A DNA stretch of 64,000 bases. Origin: Mycobacterium shinjukuense. Lineage in GTDB: Bacteria; Actinomycetota; Actinomycetes; Mycobacteriales; Mycobacteriaceae. The notes below the pieces were generated by a model that saw only the letters and a list, made by a program, of their open reading frames with translations, had not been told where the DNA came from and made no database searches. The translations under genes and the position numbers were made by a program. Positions 8,526 through 16,962 of the stretch are shown piece after piece (the first letter of the stretch is position 1; the number at the start of each line of letters is the position of its first letter). The stretch covers positions 2,170,001-2,234,000 of the forward strand of contig NZ_AP022575.1 in assembly GCF_010730055.1 (NCBI RefSeq), written 5' to 3'.

Positions 8526-10142
8526 ATGTCATATGTGATCGCGGCTCCGGAGATGCTGGCGGCCGCGGCGCAGGACCTGGCCAGCATCGGCGCGTCGCTG
8601 AGCGCGGCCAACGCGGCGGCGTCGGCGTCGACCGTGCGGCTGCTGCCCGCCGGAGCCGACGAGGTGTCGGCGGCGATCGCGGCGTTGTTCGGCACCCATG
8701 CGCGCACCTATCAGGCCATCAGCGCCCAGGCGGCGGGCTTTCACGACCGGTTCGTGCAGACGTTGACCTCGGCCAGCGGATCCTATGCCGCTGCCGAGGC
8801 CGCCAGCGTTCCGTTGCTCGACGCGATCAACGCGCCCGCACAGGCTTTGTTGGGCCGCCCATTGATCGGCAACGGCGCCAACGGCACCGCGGCCAATCCC
8901 AACGGCGGACCCGGCGGCCTGTTGCTCGGCAACGGCGGCAACGGTTATTCGCAGACAACGGCCGGCGTGGCCGGCGGTAACGGCGGGTCCGCCGGGCTGA
9001 TCGGCAACGGCGGCAATGGTGGTGCCGGTGGGCCCGCCGCGGCCGGCGGGGCCGGCGGCAGCGGCGGCTGGCTGCTCGGCAACGGCGGCAATGGTGGCGC
9101 CGGGGGCCCGACGAACGTTTTTGGCGGCAAAGGTGGTGCCGGTGGGGCTGGCGGCAGCGCCCCATTCCTCGGCTGGGGCGGCAGGGGCGGGGCTGGCGGT
9201 TTCGCCCCCGACGGAATCGGCGGGGCCGGCGGCAACGGCGGCGCCAGCGGGTGGCTGTTTGGCTGGGGTGGCGACGGCGGCCCCGGCGGATCGGGCGACA
9301 GCGCCGGCGGCGCCGGGGGGGCCGGCGGCCTGGGACGCGGTTTACTCGTTGGCCTGGGCGGTGACGGCGGCGCCGGCGGAACGAGCAACGATGCCGGCGG
9401 CCCCGGCGGCGCCGGCGGTGCCGCATCGGGTCAACTGTTCAGCCTGGGTGGTAACGGTGGCATGGGTGGTGCCGGTACCAACCCCGGGGCCGTTGCCGGT
9501 GACGGTGGCGCCGGCGGTAACAGCAGCGCCTCGATCGGTTACGCCCAGGGCGGCTCCGGCGGCCTGGGCGGCTTCTCCCTGGACACCGGCGGCACGGGCG
9601 GCCAGGGCGGCATCGGCGCCGTGCTCCTGGGCGCGGGCGTCGGCGGTTTCGGCGGCATGGGTGGCGCCGCCAACGGCAACGTCGCTAGCGGCGCGGGCGG
9701 CCACGGGGGCCAGGGCGCCGCGCTCATCGGCCTGGGCGCCGGCGGTCTCGGCGGCATCGGTGGCTTCGCCACCAATAGCATTGGCGGCGCAGGCGGCCAC
9801 GGCGGCCAGGGCTCCGCGCTCATCGGCGTAGGCGTCGGCGGCGATGGCGGTGCCGGAGGCGTCACCGCCGTTGGGACTGGTGGCAAAGGCGGGAACGGCG
9901 GCGACGGTGGCGGCCTGCTCAGCCTCGGGTTCGGCGGCAACGGCGGCAACGCCGGCAACGGCGCCCTGGCTGCCGACGGCGGCAACGGCGGCAACGTCGG
10001 GGTAACCGCCAACGGCTCGTTCACCCCGGGGCTGTTCGGTTTCGGCGGTAACGGCGGCAACGGTGCCGTCGGTGGTATTGGCGGGACCGGCGGCAGCGGC
10101 GGCACACTGATCGGCGCCAACGGCAGCAACGGATCGTCATAG
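8526..10142 (+). CDS. PE_PGRS family protein (second of tandem pair)
   Basis: A 538-residue PE_PGRS protein: PE domain (MSYVIAAPEMLAAAAQDL..., about 1-95), GRPLIGNGANG linker, then GGxGG/NGGNGG repeats and the end LIGANGSNGSS. It is the downstream copy of a tandem duplication. The first residues differ from copy one only at scattered positions (for example Q-H to Q-D and G-I to S-I early in PE), while the PGRS part has accumulated indels. ATG 8526 is preceded by GTG 8523 in frame and by GGGGAGG. Faces ruvB convergently with a 76-bp gap. Confidence 0.93.
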   Translation: MSYVIAAPEMLAAAAQDLASIGASLSAANAAASASTVRLLPAGADEVSAAIAALFGTHARTYQAISAQAAGFHDRFVQTLTSASGSYAAAEAASVPLLDAINAPAQALLGRPLIGNGANGTAANPNGGPGGLLLGNGGNGYSQTTAGVAGGNGGSAGLIGNGGNGGAGGPAAAGGAGGSGGWLLGNGGNGGAGGPTNVFGGKGGAGGAGGSAPFLGWGGRGGAGGFAPDGIGGAGGNGGASGWLFGWGGDGGPGGSGDSAGGAGGAGGLGRGLLVGLGGDGGAGGTSNDAGGPGGAGGAASGQLFSLGGNGGMGGAGTNPGAVAGDGGAGGNSSASIGYAQGGSGGLGGFSLDTGGTGGQGGIGAVLLGAGVGGFGGMGGAANGNVASGAGGHGGQGAALIGLGAGGLGGIGGFATNSIGGAGGHGGQGSALIGVGVGGDGGAGGVTAVGTGGKGGNGGDGGGLLSLGFGGNGGNAGNGALAADGGNGGNVGVTANGSFTPGLFGFGGNGGNGAVGGIGGTGGSGGTLIGANGSNGSS

Positions 10143-10218
10143 CCGGTCTGCGGACCCAGGTAGCGCCACCCGACGAGGTGTGCGCACCAAGCCGGCGTGC
10201 TTGCTTCCGTCCCGCTGG

Positions 10219-11268
10219 CTACTCGAACAGCCCCGGCTGACTCAAACCGGCCGCCCCGGCCGGCGGGGTCATGCCCAGGTGGGTCCACGCCAGCGCGGTG
10301 GCCACCCGGCCCCGCGGCGTGCGCGCGACCATGCCGGCGCGGACCAGGAACGGTTCGCACACCTCCTCCACCGTGGCGGCCTCCTCGCCCACCGCCACCG
10401 CCAGCGTCGAAACCCCGACCGGGCCGCCCCCGAAACCGCGGGTCAACGCCGACAACACCGCCCGGTCCAGCCGGTCCAGGCCAAACTCGTCGACGTCGTA
10501 CACCTCGAGCGCGGACTTGGCGACATCGCGGGTGATGACACCGTCGGCGCGCACCTCGGCGAAATCCCGGACCCGGCGCAGCAACCGGTTGGCGATCCGC
10601 GGGGTGCCCCGCGAGCGGCGCGCGATCTCCGCGGCGGCCTCGGCGCCCAACTCGATGCCCAGAATGCCGGCCGAGCGGGCCAGCACCCGCTGCAGCTCGG
10701 CGGGCTCGTAGAAATCCAGGTGGGCGGTGAACCCGAACCGGTCGCGCAGCGGGCCGGTGAGGGCGCCGGACCGGGTGGTCGCGCCGACCAGCGTGAAGGG
10801 CGCGACCTCCAGCGGAATCGACGTCGCCCCCGGGCCCTTGCCGACGACCACGTCGACCCGGAAGTCCTCCATCGCCAGGTAGAGCATCTCTTCGGCGGGC
10901 CGGGCGATGCGATGGATCTCGTCGATGAACAACACGTCGTGCTCCACCAGGTTGGACAGCATCGCGGCCAGGTCACCGGCGCGTTCCAGCGCGGGCCCGG
11001 ACGTCACCCGCAACGCGGACCCGAGCTCGGCGGCGATGATCATCGCCAGCGACGTCTTGCCCAGCCCCGGCGGACCCGACAGCAGGATGTGATCCGGTGT
11101 GCCGCCGCGGTTTCTGGCGCCCTCGATGACCAGCTGCAGCTGCTCGCGGACCCGGGCCTGGCCGATGAACTCCCGCAGCGAGCGCGGCCGCAGGCTGACG
11201 TCGACGTCGCCCTCGCCGACGGTCAGCGCCGGCGAGACGTCGCGGTCCGCGGCGTCCCCGGAGCTCAT
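10219..11268 (-). CDS. ruvB: RuvB, Holliday-junction branch-migration motor
   Basis: The AAA+ ATPase that drives branch migration of Holliday junctions with RuvA. 349 residues. Walker A GPPGLGKT (65-72), Walker B VLFIDEIH (112-119), sensor I region LVGATTRSG, arginine finger region LRDRFGF and the C-terminal winged helix (RGRVATALAW). The ATG at 11268 overlaps the ruvA stop (ATGA), so translation is coupled. Last gene of ruvC-ruvA-ruvB. Confidence 0.97.
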   Translation of the reverse strand: MSSGDAADRDVSPALTVGEGDVDVSLRPRSLREFIGQARVREQLQLVIEGARNRGGTPDHILLSGPPGLGKTSLAMIIAAELGSALRVTSGPALERAGDLAAMLSNLVEHDVLFIDEIHRIARPAEEMLYLAMEDFRVDVVVGKGPGATSIPLEVAPFTLVGATTRSGALTGPLRDRFGFTAHLDFYEPAELQRVLARSAGILGIELGAEAAAEIARRSRGTPRIANRLLRRVRDFAEVRADGVITRDVAKSALEVYDVDEFGLDRLDRAVLSALTRGFGGGPVGVSTLAVAVGEEAATVEEVCEPFLVRAGMVARTPRGRVATALAWTHLGMTPPAGAAGLSQPGLFE

Positions 11269-11861
11269 CGCGCCTTACCTAACAGTGACAGCGCGGCCCG
11301 CAGCGCGCCCGACGTGGTCGCGTCATGATCTGCGGCCAGCACCTTGTCGGTGGCCTCCTCGGCCTGCCTGGCCGCAAACCCGAGACCGACCAAGGCCTCC
11401 ACCACGGGGCCGCGCACCGCGTGGCCATTGATCGCAGAGGCGCCGGAAGCGGACGCCCCGGCTGGGCCCACTTTGTCACGCAATTCCAGCACCATCCGTT
11501 CGGCGCCGCGTTTGCCGATGCCGGGCACCCGGGTCAGCGCGACAACGTCGCGGTCGGCCAGCGCCTGGCGCAGCGCCGGGGCGTCATGCACCGCCAGGGT
11601 CGCCATCGCCAGCCGGGGCCCGACGCCGGACACCGACAACAGCGTCAGGAACAGGTCGCGGGTATCCACATCGGTGAACCCGTACAGCGTCATGGAATCC
11701 TCGCGCACGATCATCGCGGTGATCAGCCGGGCTTCGGTCCCCGGCCGCAGCGTGGCCAGCGTCGCCGGCGTCGCGTTTACCCGATAGCCAACCCCGGCGG
11801 CCTCGATCACCACGTGATCGAGCGCCACCTCGAGCACCTCACCACGCACCGAGGCGATCAT
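11265..11861 (-). CDS. ruvA: RuvA, Holliday-junction recognition subunit
   Basis: The tetrameric DNA-binding subunit that holds four-way junctions for RuvB. 198 residues: OB-fold N-terminus (MIASVRGEVLEV...GYRV), two helix-hairpin-helix motifs (SVSGVGPRLAM and RVPGIGKRGAERM) and the C-terminal domain III (VEALVGLGFAARQAEEAT) that touches RuvB. ATG 11861 is chosen since it overlaps the ruvC stop (ATGA) and matches the family start; the frame is open upstream inside ruvC. Confidence 0.96.
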   Translation of the reverse strand: MIASVRGEVLEVALDHVVIEAAGVGYRVNATPATLATLRPGTEARLITAMIVREDSMTLYGFTDVDTRDLFLTLLSVSGVGPRLAMATLAVHDAPALRQALADRDVVALTRVPGIGKRGAERMVLELRDKVGPAGASASGASAINGHAVRGPVVEALVGLGFAARQAEEATDKVLAADHDATTSGALRAALSLLGKAR

Positions 11862-12409
11862 CGGGCGGCCTTCACCTTGGCGGCGTCGCCGCGACGCTGC
11901 CGCGTGGCCAGCGCATCGGCTTGGGCCATCCGAGCGATCATCGGCGCCCGCCAACAGTGACAGATCGCCAGCGCCAGCGCGTCGGCCGCGTCGGCCGGTG
12001 TCGGCTTGGCGTGCAACCCGAGGATTCTGGTGACCATCGCGGTGACCTGCGCCTTGTCCGCGGAACCGTTGCCGGTGACCGCGGCCTTGACCTCGCTGGG
12101 GGTGTGGAAGTGCACGTCGATGCCGCGCTTGGCCGCCAGCAGGGCGACCACGCCGCCGGCCTGCGCGGTGCCCATCACGGTGGTCACGTTGTGCTGGGAG
12201 AACACCCGCTCGATGGCCAGCACGTCGGGGCGGTGGGTGTCCAGCCAGTGCTCGACGGCGTCACCGATGGTCAACAGCCGCGTCGACAACGGCGCATCGG
12301 CCGGGGTTCGCACCACGTCGACATCCAACGCGACCAGCTGCCGACCACGTCTCTCGACCAGCGACAGCCCGCATCGCGTCAACCCGGGATCGACACCCAT
12401 CACCCGCAC
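11858..12409 (-). CDS. ruvC: RuvC, Holliday-junction resolvase
   Basis: The endonuclease that cuts Holliday junctions. 183 residues with an RNase-H-like fold and the four acidic active-site residues visible: D7 (MGVDPG), E67 (AIERVF), D140 and D143 (ADAADALALA). GTG 12409 gives MRVMGVDPGLTRCG as in the family; ATG at codon 4 is an alternative. First gene of ruvCAB; divergent from vapB with a 120-bp shared upstream region. Confidence 0.96.
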   Translation of the reverse strand: MRVMGVDPGLTRCGLSLVERRGRQLVALDVDVVRTPADAPLSTRLLTIGDAVEHWLDTHRPDVLAIERVFSQHNVTTVMGTAQAGGVVALLAAKRGIDVHFHTPSEVKAAVTGNGSADKAQVTAMVTRILGLHAKPTPADAADALALAICHCWRAPMIARMAQADALATRQRRGDAAKVKAAR

Positions 12410-12529
12410 CGCATGCTCCCAACCCCCTTCAGCGCCACGGCCCGAACAGCTGTTCGATAGGCTAGCGGATCACGCCGACATCCGCGGGCAGGACACGCCC
12501 GTGGCAAGAATAATGGTAGGTTTTCTGCC

Positions 12530-12775
12530 ATGCGTACAACCATCGACGCGGCGGGGCGTCTCGTGATCCCCAAGCGGATTCGCGACCGCCTCGGCTTACG
12601 CGGAAACGAGCAGGTGGAGATCACCGAGCGCGACGGGCGCATCGAGATTGAGCCAGCACCGACCGGTGTCGAGCTCGTTCGGGAAGGTTCGGTGCTGGTC
12701 GCCCGGCCGGAACGCCCGCTGCCCTCGTTGACCGACGAAATCGTTCGGGAAACGCTCGATCGCGTCCGGCGGTGA
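12530..12775 (+). CDS. vapB: VapB-type antitoxin (AbrB/SpoVT fold)
   Basis: An 81-residue antitoxin. The first 50 residues form a swapped-hairpin AbrB domain (MRTTIDAAGRLVIPKRIRDRLGL...VEITERDGRIEIEP) that binds the operon promoter; the C-terminal LTDEIVRETLDRVRR should bind the toxin. Its stop overlaps the toxin GTG (GTGA). The upstream 12510-12529 contains TAATGGT, a possible -10. Position matches VapB40 of M. tuberculosis. Confidence 0.9.
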   Translation: MRTTIDAAGRLVIPKRIRDRLGLRGNEQVEITERDGRIEIEPAPTGVELVREGSVLVARPERPLPSLTDEIVRETLDRVRR

Positions 12776-13176
12776 TCACAGCAGACACCAGTGTCCTCGT
12801 TGCCGGATTCGCGACCTGGCACCAAGGGCATGAGTCGGCCGTGCGCGCGCTCAGCCGTGGCGTGCACCTGATCGCGCACACGGCGGTGGAAACCTATTCG
12901 GTTCTGACGCGTCTGCCACCGCCGCACCGTGTCGCCCCCGCTGCCGTGCACACCTATTTGACCGACATCACGTCGAGCGACTATCTGACGCTGGATGCGC
13001 GCTTACATCGCGCCTTGATCGATCATCTCGCCGAGCACAATGTCGCCGGTGGCGCAACCTACGACGCGCTGGTCGGCTTGACGGCGAAGGCCGCTGGCGC
13101 CACCCTGTTGACTCGCGACGTGCGTGCGGTCTCGACATACGAGCGGTTGCGCGTCGAGGTTGAGCTGGTGACCTGA
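12772..13176 (+). CDS. vapC: VapC-type PIN-domain toxin
   Basis: A 134-residue PIN ribonuclease toxin. The conserved acidic residues are all present: D5 (ITADTSV), E40 (AVETYSVLTR), D98 (GATYDALVG) and D116 (LLTRDVRA), so it looks catalytically intact. VapC toxins cleave tRNA or rRNA; the target cannot be read from the sequence. GTG start overlapping the vapB stop indicates translational coupling. Corresponds by position to VapC40. Confidence 0.9.
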   Translation: MITADTSVLVAGFATWHQGHESAVRALSRGVHLIAHTAVETYSVLTRLPPPHRVAPAAVHTYLTDITSSDYLTLDARLHRALIDHLAEHNVAGGATYDALVGLTAKAAGATLLTRDVRAVSTYERLRVEVELVT

Positions 13177-13280
13177 CGCGTGTCCATCTGCTGCTGTAGG
13201 GCTTGCCCCGCCCGTTGGTCCCACCAAAGCTGTTACCTTTACCGCACGATCGCTCAACGCCGCAGCACGAAAGGGTATGC

Positions 13281-13889
13281 GTGGGATCACTGCTGGTGGT
13301 GCTCGCCGTGGCGCTGTTCATCGCGTCGATCATCGTCCTCGTCATCGTGATCAGACGGCCCAAGACGGCGACCAAACCGGGCGGGCGCCAGGACCCGCTC
13401 TCCCTGGACGCGATGGCACAATTCGGCCCCCGCCAACTCGGTCCCGGTGCGATCGTCAGCCACGGCGGCGTGGACTATGTGGTGCGCGGTTCGGTCACCT
13501 TCCGCCAGGGTCCGTTCGTGTGGTGGGAGCACCTGCTCGAAGGCGGCGAGCAGCCGTTGTGGTTGGGCGTCGACGAGGACGACGGACGGCTCGAGCTGAG
13601 ACTGTGGGTGAAGCGCAGCGATCTTTCGGTGGAGCCCGATGGCCACCCGGTGGTCGACGGGATGACCTTCCGGGTGTCCGAACGCGGCCACGCCGGCTAC
13701 ACCACGGAAGGCACGACCGGCCTGCCGGCCGGCGGTGAGATGGACTATGTCGACTACGCCAACGCCGACCAGACCGCGCTGCTGTCCTTCGAGCGCTGGG
13801 CGCCCGACATGCCCTGGGAGATCTCGACGGGCAAGCCCGTGCTGGCCGGCGAACTCATCATCTACCCGGCGCCGCCGCCCGCCGACTAG
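13281..13889 (+). CDS. DUF4178 membrane-anchored protein (Rv2597-like)
   Basis: A 202-residue protein with one N-terminal membrane helix (about residues 3-22, LLVVLAVALFIASIIVLVIVI) and a soluble beta-rich domain (LGPGAIVSHGGVDYVVRGSVTF...WWEHLLEGGEQPLWL...LLSFERWAPD) recognised as DUF4178. GTG 13281 with GAAAGGG (13270-13276) is chosen because it places the helix at the very start; the open frame begins upstream at 13203. First gene of a five-gene operon ending in speE. Molecular function unknown. Confidence 0.85.
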   Translation: MGSLLVVLAVALFIASIIVLVIVIRRPKTATKPGGRQDPLSLDAMAQFGPRQLGPGAIVSHGGVDYVVRGSVTFRQGPFVWWEHLLEGGEQPLWLGVDEDDGRLELRLWVKRSDLSVEPDGHPVVDGMTFRVSERGHAGYTTEGTTGLPAGGEMDYVDYANADQTALLSFERWAPDMPWEISTGKPVLAGELIIYPAPPPAD

Positions 13890-13902
13890 GACCAGGGTCG
13901 CG

Positions 13903-14415
13903 GTGGCGCTTCATCACCTGGCCGTGGCTCCGGCCGACGTGTCCGGGGCCCGGCTCGGGCTGGCGCTCAACGCGCCCGCCCCGCGGCCGCTGGCCACCTG
14001 CCGACTGGACCACCCCCAAGGGGGCAGCCTGCTGCTCGGCGTCCTCGGGGCCTCCCACGTGGTCGCCGTCGACCACCGCGGCCGACGCTTTACCGAGCTG
14101 GTCTCCTGCAGCGCGCGCGACCATGGCGGTGGCCTGCCCGCGCACACCCGGGCACCCGGCTACCGGCTGGAATCCCGGGTCGACACCCACGACGAGGCGA
14201 CGTTTCGCCTGCTCGCACAACACCTGCGCACCCGATGCACCACCGACACCGGCTGGCTGGGCGGGGTATTTCCCGGCGACGACGCCGCCATGACGGCGCT
14301 GGCCGGCCACCCCGACGGCAGCGGCTGGCAGTGGCAGACGTGGCACCTGTACCCGCGGCACCCTTCTGGGTCCGGCGGGACGGTCGTGCACACCACCAGC
14401 CGGTGGCGTCCGTGA
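13903..14415 (+). CDS. DUF2617 protein (Rv2598-like)
   Basis: A 170-residue soluble protein with HLAVAPADVSGARLGLAL at the start and GASHVVAVDHRGRRFTELVSC, GYRLESRVDTH and GWQWQTWHLYP later, typical of the actinobacterial DUF2617 family. Start GTG 13903, 13 bases after the previous stop; its own stop overlaps the next GTG (GTGA). No known catalytic motif. Its fixed place between DUF4178 and DUF4247 genes suggests a role in the same membrane/polyamine process (inference). Confidence 0.8.
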   Translation: MALHHLAVAPADVSGARLGLALNAPAPRPLATCRLDHPQGGSLLLGVLGASHVVAVDHRGRRFTELVSCSARDHGGGLPAHTRAPGYRLESRVDTHDEATFRLLAQHLRTRCTTDTGWLGGVFPGDDAAMTALAGHPDGSGWQWQTWHLYPRHPSGSGGTVVHTTSRWRP

Positions 14416-14843
14416 GCCGCAACCGACTGTTGCTGACCGCCGGCGCCCTGGCCGTCGCCGCCACGGTGTCCCTGGTTTCCGGACTGGTACTGCTGAACAG
14501 GAACATCGGCTCGTATATCGCGTCCCACTACCGCGAAGAATCCCGGGACGCCCGCGGAACGCGGTACCTGTGCACCGGATCAGCCACCCAGGTGGCCGAC
14601 ACGCTCGCCCACTACCAGGCCCCCGCGGCGCGCGCGGCCAGCGGCGACAACCAGTACCTGCGCTACAGCAACAACATCGTGATCGTCGGCCCGGACGGCA
14701 CCTACCCGTGCAGCATCCGCGTCGAACCGCTGGGCGCGGGCTACAGCCACGGCTCCTACATCTTCCTGGGCCCCGGGTTTACCCCGGGGTCGCCGTCGGG
14801 CGGCTCCGGAGGCAGCCCCGGCGGGCCCGGCGGAAGCAAATAA
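14412..14843 (+). CDS. DUF4247 membrane-anchored protein (Rv2599-like)
   Basis: A 143-residue protein. Residues 3-25 form a signal-anchor helix (NRLLLTAGALAVAATVSLVSGLVLL), followed by an extracytoplasmic domain (IGSYIASHYR...YLCTGSATQVADTLA...YLRYSNNIVIVGPDG) and a Gly/Ser/Pro-rich tail. Two cysteines (in YLCTG and YPCSI) could form a disulfide outside the cell. GTG 14412 overlaps the preceding stop. Length agrees with the M. tuberculosis protein. Function unknown. Confidence 0.82.
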   Translation: MSRNRLLLTAGALAVAATVSLVSGLVLLNRNIGSYIASHYREESRDARGTRYLCTGSATQVADTLAHYQAPAARAASGDNQYLRYSNNIVIVGPDGTYPCSIRVEPLGAGYSHGSYIFLGPGFTPGSPSGGSGGSPGGPGGSK

Positions 14844-14869
14844 GACCACCACGCCATAAGGAGAACCTC

Positions 14870-15352
14870 ATGCACCAGGCCAGCTACCAGGCCAGCTACC
14901 AGGCCGGAGTCGACTTCGGCACCGTCAACGTCACAGCGATCCTGCACGGTGTGCTGGCCACCGTGTTGTACTTCCTGGTCGGCGCGGCCGTCCTGGTCGC
15001 TGGCTTTGCGATGGTCAACCTGTTGACCCCGGGGGATCTGCGTCGCCTGGTGTTCATCGAACGGCGCCCCAACGCGGTCGTGCTGGCCTCGGCGATGTAT
15101 GCGGCGCTGGCCGTGGTGATCATCGCCGCCATCTACGCCAGCTCCAACCAGCTGGGCCAGGGACTGATCGGTGTGGCCGTGTACGGGATCATCGGGGTGG
15201 CGCTGCAGGGGGTGGCGTTGGTGATCCTCGAGACGGCCGTGCCCGGGCGGTTCCGGGACCACATCGACGCACCGCAGCTGCATCCGGCGGCGTTCGCCAC
15301 CGCCGCCATGCTGCTGGCCGTGGCGGGGGTGATCGCCGCCGCGCTGTCATGA
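14870..15352 (+). CDS. DUF350 integral membrane protein (Rv2600-like)
   Basis: A 160-residue protein with four predicted membrane helices (ILHGVLATVLYFLVGAAVLVA, VLASAMYAALAVVIIAAIY, GLIGVAVYGIIGVALQGVAL, AFATAAMLLAVAGVIAAAL), the DUF350 layout. The N-terminus carries a small repeat QASYQASYQAG made by a 15-base direct repeat. ATG 14870 follows AAGGAG. Its last codons overlap the speE start (ATGA), so the two are probably made together. Confidence 0.85.
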   Translation: MHQASYQASYQAGVDFGTVNVTAILHGVLATVLYFLVGAAVLVAGFAMVNLLTPGDLRRLVFIERRPNAVVLASAMYAALAVVIIAAIYASSNQLGQGLIGVAVYGIIGVALQGVALVILETAVPGRFRDHIDAPQLHPAAFATAAMLLAVAGVIAAALS

Positions 15353-16908
15353 CATCCACCCGGGTCGGAACCGCCGAGTCTGCGGTGCGCTGGCGGGCCG
15401 TGCTGCTGGCGGCCGTCGCGGCGTGCGCGGCCTGCGGCATCGTCTACGAGCTTGCGCTGCTGACGCTGTCGGCGAGCCTGAATGGCGGCGGCATCGTCGC
15501 CACCTCGCTGATCGTCGCCGGCTACATCGCCGCGCTGGGCGTGGGTGCCCTGCTGGTCAAGCCGTTGCTGGCCCGTGCGGCCGTCACCTTCATCGCCCTC
15601 GAAACGGTCCTGGGCATCATCGGCGGATTGTCGGCGGCGGCGCTGTATGTGGCCTTCGCGTTCCTGGACGAGCCGGGCGGGTCGACGCTGGTGCTGGCGA
15701 TCGGCACCGCCCTGATCGGCGGGCTGGTCGGCGCCGAGGTGCCGCTGCTGATGACGCTGCTGCAGCGCGGCCGAGTGGCCGGCCCCGCCGATTCCGGGCG
15801 CACCCTGGCCAACCTCAACGCGGCCGACTACCTGGGCGCGCTGGTCGGCGGGCTCATCTGGCCTTTCCTGCTGCTGCCGCAGCTGGGGATGATCCGCGGG
15901 GCGGCGGCCACCGGCGTCGTCAACCTGGTGGCCGCGGCGATGGTGTCCATCTTCTTGCTGCGACACGTCGTGTCCATCGGGCAGCTGGTGGCCGCGTTGA
16001 GCTCGCTGGCCGCGGCACTGACGCTGCTAGTGACGTTGCTGGTGCGGGCACACGACATCGAGACCACCAGCCGCCAACGGCTCTACGCCGACCCGATCAT
16101 CGCCTACCGGCACTCGGCCTACCAGGAAATCGTGGTCACCCGCCGGGGCGCCGACCTGCGCCTGTACCTGGACGGGGGGTTGCAGTTTTCCACCCGGGAC
16201 GAATACCGCTACACCGAAAGCCTGGTCTATCCCGCGTTGGGCGCCGGAGCACACTCGGTGCTGGTGCTCGGTGGCGGCGACGGCCTGGCGGCCCGCGAAC
16301 TGCTGCGCCAGCCCGGCGTGCAGTCGATCGTGCAGGTGGAGCTCGACCCCGCGGTCATCGAGCTGGGCCGCACCATCATCCGCGACGCCAACGGCGGCGC
16401 GCTGGACGACCCGCGCGTGCACGTCGTGATCGACGATGCGATGAGCTGGCTGCGCGCCACTGAAGCAGTCGGCTTTGATGCGGTGATCGTCGACCTGCCC
16501 GACCCCGACACACCGGTGCTGGGCCGGCTGTACTCGACGGAGTTCTACGCCCTGGTTGGGCAGGTGCTGGCACCCGGCGGGCTGATGAGTGTGCAAGCGG
16601 GGAGCCCGTTTTCGACGCGCATGGCGTTCTGGCGCACCGTCTCGACGATCCAGGCCGCGGGCTATGCGGCCACCCCCTACCACGTGCATGTGCCGACGTT
16701 CGGCGACTGGGGCTTCGTCCTGGCGCGCCGCGGTGACGCCGCGCCCACCCCCACCGTGCCGAATGATGCGCCCCCGCTGCGCTTCCTGGACCAGCGGGTG
16801 CTGCAGGCCGCCACGGTGTTCTCCGACGACACCCGGCCCCGCCCGGTGGCGCCCTCGACGCTGGACAATCCGCGCATCGTCGACGACATGCGCCACGGGT
16901 ACGACTAG
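15349..16908 (+). CDS. speE: Membrane-bound spermidine synthase-like aminopropyltransferase
   Basis: A 519-residue fusion of an N-terminal block of about seven membrane helices (residues 15-230) and a C-terminal spermidine-synthase fold. The synthase half shows YQEIVVTRRGADLRLYLDGGLQFSTRDEYRYTE, the nucleotide-binding LVLGGGDGLAARELLR, VELDPAVIELGR and the DLPDPDTP loop, so binding of decarboxylated S-adenosylmethionine or a related donor is likely. Whether it makes spermidine is not shown; membrane forms of this family are poorly characterised. Homologue of Rv2601. Last gene of the DUF4178-DUF2617-DUF4247-DUF350-speE operon. Confidence 0.88.
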   Translation: MTSTRVGTAESAVRWRAVLLAAVAACAACGIVYELALLTLSASLNGGGIVATSLIVAGYIAALGVGALLVKPLLARAAVTFIALETVLGIIGGLSAAALYVAFAFLDEPGGSTLVLAIGTALIGGLVGAEVPLLMTLLQRGRVAGPADSGRTLANLNAADYLGALVGGLIWPFLLLPQLGMIRGAAATGVVNLVAAAMVSIFLLRHVVSIGQLVAALSSLAAALTLLVTLLVRAHDIETTSRQRLYADPIIAYRHSAYQEIVVTRRGADLRLYLDGGLQFSTRDEYRYTESLVYPALGAGAHSVLVLGGGDGLAARELLRQPGVQSIVQVELDPAVIELGRTIIRDANGGALDDPRVHVVIDDAMSWLRATEAVGFDAVIVDLPDPDTPVLGRLYSTEFYALVGQVLAPGGLMSVQAGSPFSTRMAFWRTVSTIQAAGYAATPYHVHVPTFGDWGFVLARRGDAAPTPTVPNDAPPLRFLDQRVLQAATVFSDDTRPRPVAPSTLDNPRIVDDMRHGYD

Positions 16909-16962
16909 TTGGTCGCCGCCCGCTGCTCGATCCCGTCCGAACCGACCGTGCAAAGTGCACAG

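Larger units (their letters stand above)
6738..10142 (+). repeat. Tandem gene duplication of a PE_PGRS gene
   Basis: The two PE_PGRS genes are direct repeats with an offset of 1753 bp. The shared segment starts 35 bp before each ATG (6738 and 8491, CTGGCGCCGAGCACACGACG in both) and stays nearly identical through the PE domain and linker for about 500 bp. Upstream of that point the two sequences differ apart from a short match around CATAAACTC, so the repeat boundary is visible. Confidence 0.85.
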
